Of a DNA stretch of 5,389 bases, positions 1 to 3,281 are shown piece by piece; within the stretch, counting starts at the first letter, position 1; each line of letters opens with the position of its first letter. Both the position numbers and the translations under genes were made by a program. This DNA comes from CAZIWJ01 sp964542855 (lineage in GTDB: Bacteria; Bacteroidota; Bacteroidia; Cytophagales; Cyclobacteriaceae). The stretch covers positions 1 to 5,389 of the forward strand of contig CAZIWJ010000239.1 of the NCBI GenBank assembly GCA_964542855.1, read 5' to 3'. Under the pieces are notes generated by a model that was given only the letters and a program-made list of their open reading frames with translations, was not told the DNA's origin and ran no database searches.

Positions 1-33
1 AGAATCCCAAAATGGAATGTTTTTCTTTAACAT
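1..33 (-). CDS. Possible N-terminal fragment of a leftward gene (first 11 codons)
   Basis: An ATG at 33-31 on the minus strand opens a frame that stays open to base 1 and reads MLKKNIPFWDS. The Lys-rich, then hydrophobic start is typical of a real N-terminus. The AT-rich sequence just upstream (about 40-100) could hold a promoter, but I see no clean TAnnTTTG element. Eleven codons are too few to name a product, and an open frame this short is expected by chance. It is listed only because it could be the next gene outside the window. Confidence 0.22.
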   Translation of the reverse strand, partial: MLKKNIPFWDS

Positions 34-141
34 GCTAACTTTTTGCGATAGTCTTAAAATAATACCGATTATTCAATAGGTTATTGTTAAATTACTCACA
101 AGTAGGGGCTGCCTTTGTGGTTGTTACAGCTTGAAATACCC

Positions 142-158
142 TCAACGTAATCCGTTGA
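142..158. repeat. Small inverted repeat, 6-bp stem
   Basis: TCAACG (142-147) and CGTTGA (153-158) are perfect complements around a 5-base loop. On the minus strand it sits at the end of the open frame that stops at 142. No T-run follows on either strand, so a role as intrinsic terminator is weak. Confidence 0.3.
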
Positions 159-277
159 ATTTACCTTTTGGGGCCAGAGTAATTTTTCTTACGGCAAAGA
201 ACTGATCGTGAAATTCGGGGGCGTTGCTTTTAAAATAAATAAGATCATGGGCGGACTAATTTCCTGGTGAACGACCT

Positions 278-556
278 TCATTCCCTGATCCGGTAAATTA
301 TTGATATTTTTCTGGTAGCTTTTACGATAGCTAACCTGAGCGTGTTGAGTAACTGCGGGGCTTCCCGGTTAAGTCCAAAAAACATCAGGCCATCGGCCAG
401 TTCCCCGGCTCTTTTAGCAATAAACATCACCCACTCGTTGAATAACGACACTAACCCAGTTCCACACAGTTCATTAAACACTCTTTCGCTATGCCCGTGA
501 AGATCGTCTGTAAGCCCTCGCGGGTCCTCGATATGCCCCCAGCCCTTTATTCCTTC
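278..556 (-). pseudogene. Open frame of about 92 codons without a good start, unrecognised; possible gene remnant
   Basis: The frame is open from the codon after a TAA at 559-557 down to a TGA at 280-278. The only plausible start in its first part is a GTG at 481, giving 67 residues; there is no ATG before codon 19 of that version. The product is unrecognised. From the GTG it reads like a helical protein: a mildly hydrophobic segment (FNEWVMFIAKRAGELADG) followed by a basic amphipathic segment (LLNTLRLAIVKATRKI). The upstream extension (HIEDPRGLTDDLHGHSERV) also looks like protein, which argues that the true N-terminus was lost by truncation or frameshift. The stop overlaps an ATG at 281 as ATGA, opening a 30-codon frame to 189. 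I have no function to offer. The alternative is a chance open frame. Confidence 0.3.
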
Positions 557-573
557 TTACACACTTTGTAAGA
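555..573. repeat. Inverted repeat, 7-bp perfect stem
   Basis: TCTTACA (555-561) and TGTAAGA (567-573) are exact complements with a 5-base loop. It lies between the frameshifted small gene and the 278-556 frame, and could form a hairpin in a leftward transcript. No T-run follows, so it is not a convincing intrinsic terminator. It could also be a protein-binding dyad. Confidence 0.35.
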
Positions 574-634
574 CAGTTACTCAGAGAACCCTTATTTTAA
601 TTCTGAGCTAACTAGAGCAATTTGCCAAGATTAA

Positions 635-650
635 AGAGTTATAGAGTTAT
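635..650. repeat. Perfect 8-bp tandem duplication (AGAGTTAT x2)
   Basis: AGAGTTAT occurs twice with no spacer (635-642, 643-650). It overlaps the stop codon of the frameshifted small gene on the minus strand. It may be a replication-slippage product or a target-duplication-like scar; nothing in the flanks distinguishes these. Confidence 0.6.
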
Positions 651-869
651 TTCCGAGAAGACTTAAGATATTTCCGAACCCCTTCGCTGTTTTCCCAATC
701 GTTTTTTGTTATGCCCTTAACAGGCTCAGGGACTTATTGCATTTCTAATATCTTTGACGGCGACCAAACCAACAATGTTCCTTAACACACCAGCCCTAAT
801 CTTAAACAAAAAGGAAAAGTCTGAAGGCATTTTAATTGAGTACTGAACAGGAATGTTGTAACGAGTCAT
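647..869 (-). pseudogene. Small unrecognised gene coupled to the BtuF-like gene, split by a +1 frameshift
   Basis: An ATG at 869-867 overlaps the stop of the upstream BtuF-like gene as ATGA, the same junction type as the gene pair before it. The frame reads MTRYNIPVQYSIKMPSDFSF and on to a TGA at 728-726 (47 residues). Its last sense codon is CCC directly before TGA. Removing one base in the CCC run joins it to the +1 frame (PEPVKGITKNDWENSEGVRK and seven more residues), which ends with TAA at 649-647 and gives a 73-residue product. That product would be basic, with a hydrophobic stretch (GVLRNIVGLVAV) near its middle. No family was recognised. It may be a pseudogene, a sequencing error, a programmed +1 shift at CCC-TGA, or two chance frames. 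An internal ATG at 830 is an alternative start. Confidence 0.4.
648..677. repeat. 9-bp direct repeat TATTTCCGA, 21 bp apart
   Basis: TATTTCCGA is present at 648-656 and again at 669-677. The 21-base period is two helical turns and also seven codons. In the minus-strand frame the copies encode Arg-Lys-Tyr and Arg-Lys-stop. The pair could be a binding site or a small internal duplication. Confidence 0.45.
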
Positions 870-1669
870 TTATTCTTTTCCACCCAGTTGGAGAAAATAG
901 TAAATAATTGCTCCAGTCCTTCGCTTACCGCGGCTGGTCCGGGCTGCAGGATAACGGCTGAATCAATTTCGTGTAATTCATTGGCTTGCACTGCACGAAT
1001 ATCATCCCAACCCTGCCGGGCTTTCAGTTTGGCTGGTTTGAACATTTTACCGCACCAGGAAGCAACAATAATGTCGGGGTTCTGATTAATTACTACCTGC
1101 GGGTTGGGTAAAATCCGGTCTTTGGCCAGCGACGCTTTAGCTTGTTTGGGAAAGAGGTGCTGGCCTCCTGCCAGTTCCACCAGTTCACTTACCCACTGAA
1201 TGCTACTAATGAGCGGATCGAACCATTCTTCAAAATATACAGCAGGCCGAACACTCCACCCCGACACCTCATCCTGAATTTCCCGGATGCGGGCCTTTCG
1301 GGCTTCTACCCATTCCACTGCCTCAGGCTGCTTGCCCACCAGTGCTCCCATTTGCACAATGAAATTAAAAATACCGTCTACGCTGCGGTAATTATTCACC
1401 CAAACTGTAACTCCTTCGGCGATGAGCTGACGGGCAATGTCGGCCTGGATATCAGAAAACCCAATTACCAGGTCGGGGTTCAATGCCCGGATTTCATCGG
1501 TTTTGGCACTGGTAAACAGGGAAACGGTCGGCTTTTCCTTCCGGGCGCGCCTGGGCCGTACGGTAAACCCGGACACGCCCACAATACGATGTTCTTCGCC
1601 GAGTAGGTAAAGCGTTTCGGTAGGTTCTTCAGTTAAGCAAACAATACGTTTAGGATAGTAATCGGTCAT
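866..1669 (-). CDS. BtuF-like periplasmic-binding-protein-fold receptor without signal peptide (helical-backbone metal/cobalamin receptor)
   Basis: The 267-residue product has the class III (BtuF/FhuD/TroA-type) substrate-binding fold. Seen directly: the first lobe starts at once with RIVCLTEEPTETLYLLGEEH (8-27), then the typical IVGVSGF turn (29-35), the EIRALNPDLVIG strand-turn (59-70), a helical spine around 95-135, the second-lobe element EEWFDPLISSIQWVSELVELAGG (147-169) and PDIIVASWCG (198-207). This pattern parallels E. coli BtuF, which binds vitamin B12 for BtuCD. Because the fold begins at residue 8, there is no room for a signal peptide or lipobox, so the protein is predicted cytoplasmic, unlike a normal ABC-transporter receptor. 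No permease or ATPase gene is nearby. The start is well fixed: the in-frame sequence upstream soon meets a TAA, and the ATG overlaps the previous stop as ATGA, implying translational coupling. Ligand is uncertain (corrinoid, haem-like or metal chelate). Confidence 0.85.
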   Translation of the reverse strand: MTDYYPKRIVCLTEEPTETLYLLGEEHRIVGVSGFTVRPRRARKEKPTVSLFTSAKTDEIRALNPDLVIGFSDIQADIARQLIAEGVTVWVNNYRSVDGIFNFIVQMGALVGKQPEAVEWVEARKARIREIQDEVSGWSVRPAVYFEEWFDPLISSIQWVSELVELAGGQHLFPKQAKASLAKDRILPNPQVVINQNPDIIVASWCGKMFKPAKLKARQGWDDIRAVQANELHEIDSAVILQPGPAAVSEGLEQLFTIFSNWVEKNK

Positions 1670-2019
1670 TGCATGCGGGTTTTTTTACTTTGCCGGTATC
1701 CGTAAGCACAGTGGCGGCATAAATTCTGGCAACAATACCCTTTGGCTACATGGTACACTTCGGTAAATACCAGGTAGGGTCCTTCCTGGTAATAATGGAT
1801 GCCTTCCTTTAACTTTTTTACACCGATAACCGGGTGATTTACGGCCTGCTCTACGATTCGACCAGTTTCATCCAGGCAGGATTGGCACAACTGGTTAAAA
1901 TACGTTCGGGCAAGGTGTTCTTTTACCGCACTACCCAGTTGCGGATCAGCTATACACTCCCTGATGGTACGACTGGCCGGGTTCGTACCGCATCGGGAAC
2001 ACTTTTGTTTGTGCGTCAT
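1666..2019 (-). CDS. Cysteine-rich protein: diverged Cys_rich_CWC-like N-terminus plus DUF5522 C-terminus
   Basis: The 117-residue protein has eight or more clustered cysteines. Residues 7-50 resemble the Bacteroidota form of the Cys_rich_CWC family: a leading CSRCG, a single Cys22 where the family usually has a C-x-C, then LCQSC (44-48). Some expected family cysteines are absent, so this half is diverged. Residues 68-106 match DUF5522: KLKEGIHYY, VFTEVYH and the closing GYCCQNLCRHCAYGY. These Cys pairs suggest Zn or Fe-S binding, but no function is known for either domain. The ATG at 2019 is preferred because family members begin just before the first CxxC; a GTG at 2052 would add 11 residues. 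The stop overlaps the BtuF-like start by ATGA, so the two are probably co-translated. It is likely cytoplasmic. Confidence 0.8.
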   Translation of the reverse strand: MTHKQKCSRCGTNPASRTIRECIADPQLGSAVKEHLARTYFNQLCQSCLDETGRIVEQAVNHPVIGVKKLKEGIHYYQEGPYLVFTEVYHVAKGYCCQNLCRHCAYGYRQSKKTRMQ

Positions 2020-2069
2020 GGCATAAAGGTACAAACCATATCCGACATGCACATATTTCCATAATTCAT
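2016..2069 (-). CDS. Possible 17-residue Met/Cys-rich leader ORF
   Basis: An ATG at 2069-2067 opens MNYGNMCMSDMVCTFMP, whose TGA overlaps the ATG of the cysteine-rich gene as ATGA. Five of 17 residues are Met and two are Cys. The ATGA junction matches those of the genes downstream and would allow reinitiation. No Shine-Dalgarno sequence is expected in this phylum, so none can confirm it. A 54-base open frame is common by chance, so this remains a suggestion. Confidence 0.2.
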   Translation of the reverse strand: MNYGNMCMSDMVCTFMP

Positions 2070-2070
2070 C

Positions 2071-2084
2071 CTCGTAGAAACGAG
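2071..2084. repeat. Small inverted repeat in the gap after the MscS gene
   Basis: CTCGT (2071-2075) and ACGAG (2080-2084) form a 5-bp stem with a 4-base loop. On the plus strand a run of six T follows 7 bases later (2092-2097), but no plus-strand gene ends here. In the direction of the MscS gene there is no T-run after the stem, so a terminator for that gene is not evident. Confidence 0.3.
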
Positions 2085-2146
2085 CGCAGCCTTTTTTACA
2101 GGTTAACCGGATGCAATAGATCGGGCTAAGTTTTTTCGGGTAATTT

Positions 2147-3052
2147 TTAATGATCTTCTACTACCTTGCCGTTTCGGATATTTACGGGCACTTCCGACAG
2201 GTTCTGCCCACCTTTTATTCCGAAATCGAGCGTGCGTATGGGGTATGGAATGGTGATATTATGTTCTTCGAACGCTTCTTTCAGGGTCATGATGGCCTCA
2301 CTTATGGCCGTCGGATAGCCCGGGTTGTTGGGGTATTCAATCCAGAACATCATGGTGAACCGCACGCAACTGTTGTCGAATTCACGGAAGTGAGCTTCTA
2401 CCGGCTTACCGGGAACCAGGAAAGGAATACTGCCGATGGCCTGCTCGGCCACCTGCTTTACCCGGCGTAAATTTTCTGCGTAAGAAACCTTTACGTCGAG
2501 GTCGATTCTTCGCTCCGGCGTTTTGGTTAAATTAATAACCGGCTCCTGGAAAACCTGTTTGTTGGGAATAATAACGTGCAGCCCCTGGAAAGTACGGATA
2601 ACCGTTACCCGCAAATCGATTCGCTCAACTGTGCCCAGGAAGTTCTGGTTTTCAATGATATCGCCCACCTCGATGGGGCGCTTGAACGCCAGCATTACCC
2701 CGGCAATGAAGTTGGCGGCAATGTCCTGGAAGGCAAAACCCAGGGTTAAACCAATAATACCAATACCAGCCATCAACGATAATACGGTTTGCTGCAACTG
2801 CAATACGTTCAGGGCAATGATTAGTCCTGTAATAATAGAAATCAAATGAACAAGGGAAGCAAAAAGATTATTTACTGCAACCCGGTTGGAAAACCGGTTT
2901 AGCACCGGGTAAATGGTGGCCTTCAGTCCGATACCTATCAGGTGAAAAATAATTAGTACAATAACCGCAACACCCAGGTTGGGCATCATGGAAATCAGGT
3001 AATCGGCCCAGGATCCCAGTTTCTCATATACAACTTTTATGGCTTTTTCCAT
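2147..3052 (-). CDS. MscS-type small-conductance mechanosensitive channel
   Basis: The 301-residue protein matches the MscS layout (E. coli MscS is 286 residues). It is an inner-membrane channel expected to form a heptamer and release solutes on hypo-osmotic shock. Seen directly: TM1 about 26-48, TM2 about 63-84, pore helix TM3 about 90-123 with the Gly/Ala pattern AGIGIIGLTLGFAFQD then NFIAGVML. Gln109 aligns with E. coli Gln112; position 110 is Asp where E. coli has hinge Gly113, a variation common in the family. Then come the beta domain (FKRPIEVGDII, 123-133; GTVERIDLRVT, 140-150), the IIPNK loop (161-165) and the alpha/beta vestibule with a short polar tail. There is no extra N-terminal domain. 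It starts at ATG 3052, preceded by a TAGTTTTG promoter element about 48 bases upstream, and is followed by a gap of about 130 bases before the next gene, so it may be its own unit. Confidence 0.93.
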   Translation of the reverse strand: MEKAIKVVYEKLGSWADYLISMMPNLGVAVIVLIIFHLIGIGLKATIYPVLNRFSNRVAVNNLFASLVHLISIITGLIIALNVLQLQQTVLSLMAGIGIIGLTLGFAFQDIAANFIAGVMLAFKRPIEVGDIIENQNFLGTVERIDLRVTVIRTFQGLHVIIPNKQVFQEPVINLTKTPERRIDLDVKVSYAENLRRVKQVAEQAIGSIPFLVPGKPVEAHFREFDNSCVRFTMMFWIEYPNNPGYPTAISEAIMTLKEAFEEHNITIPYPIRTLDFGIKGGQNLSEVPVNIRNGKVVEDH

Positions 3053-3086
3053 GGAATAAAGGTGGTGGGTTCAAATTAAAAAACGG

Positions 3087-3107
3087 TAGTTTTTACTTAC
3101 AAAACTA
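3087..3107. promoter_or_regulatory. 7-bp inverted repeat in the divergent intergenic region
   Basis: TAGTTTT (3087-3093) and AAAACTA (3101-3107) are exact complements separated by 7 bases. The right half is the -7 element for the MscS gene. The left half, TAGTTTTT, is a near -7 element facing right toward the sensor gene. The dyad may therefore be two facing promoters or an operator. The rest of the 3053-3280 gap holds the small ORF described separately. Confidence 0.35.
3100..3107 (-). promoter_or_regulatory. Bacteroidota-type -7 element TAGTTTTG for the MscS gene
   Basis: TAGTTTTG on the minus strand matches the TAnnTTTG consensus exactly and lies 47 bases before the MscS ATG, which would give a leader of roughly 40 bases. 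The -33 region about 16-21 bases further upstream (AGGTTT) is only a partial match to TTTG. Confidence 0.45.
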
Positions 3108-3170
3108 AACGATAAATTAAATAAACCTGAAGATGAGGTAATTTCACTGCACACAATAACGCATCAATCC

Positions 3171-3281
3171 ATGATACCGCTTTTTTACGATAAAAAGGAG
3201 GAAAAAGCAGAATTAGTGCCAGCAGGTCGCCATTTTTATACTAACTTAACAGATAATACATTGAAGCTAATAACAAGCTAA
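3171..3281 (+). CDS. Small hypothetical protein, 36 residues, overlapping the sensor start (TAATG)
   Basis: The ORF starts at ATG 3171, begins MIPLFYDKKEEKAELVPAGR and ends LKLITS before TAA at 3279-3281, sharing one base with the sensor ATG. The same frame is open back to a TAG at 3087-3089 (64 codons open), and the upstream part (NDKLNKPEDEVISLHTITHQ) also looks like protein although no ATG or GTG precedes 3171 in it. It has no signal peptide or membrane segment and no recognised family. It contains AAAAAGGAGG (3192-3201), which encodes Lys-Lys-Glu-Glu; although it looks like a Shine-Dalgarno site, it is 80 bases from the sensor start. The TAATG overlap suggests coupling to the sensor. It could be a leader peptide, a small regulator, or a chance frame. 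Confidence 0.35.
   Translation: MIPLFYDKKEEKAELVPAGRHFYTNLTDNTLKLITS

Larger units (their letters stand above)
1..646. other. Gene-poor stretch with decayed-looking coding remnants
   Basis: No intact recognisable gene is visible on either strand over about 650 bases. On the minus strand several short frames have protein-like composition and codon choice similar to the intact genes: 556-278, 281-189 and 255-142. They lie in different frames and are separated by stops, which suggests a degraded gene or genes. The plus strand has mirror frames (151-270, and about 297-500) whose Ser/Asn/Pro-rich content over the second is typical of the antisense of a coding strand. No tRNA, rRNA, CRISPR or insertion-sequence ends were recognised. 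Confidence 0.45.

Noticed and set aside
1..865. Insertion sequence or group II intron
   Set aside because: No terminal inverted repeats, transposase or reverse-transcriptase motifs, or domain V-like hairpin were found.
888..1085. Plus-strand open frame opposite the BtuF-like gene
   Set aside because: Antisense shadow of a well-supported gene; Ser/Cys-rich with no family features.
1142..1606. 154-codon plus-strand open frame
   Set aside because: Lies fully opposite the BtuF-like gene, whose family pattern is clear on the other strand; its own sequence resembles no protein family.
2071..2097. Hairpin followed by TTTTTT as an intrinsic terminator on the plus strand
   Set aside because: The stem is only 5 bp, the T-run starts 7 bases after it, and no plus-strand gene ends nearby.
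2150..2849. Two plus-strand open frames opposite the MscS gene
   Set aside because: Shadow frames of the channel gene; their composition is explained by the reverse of its codons.
3192..3201. AAAAAGGAGG as a Shine-Dalgarno site
   Set aside because: It is about 80 bases before the sensor ATG and 15 from a GTG inside the small ORF. Bacteroidota rarely use such sites, and it reads as Lys/Glu codons.
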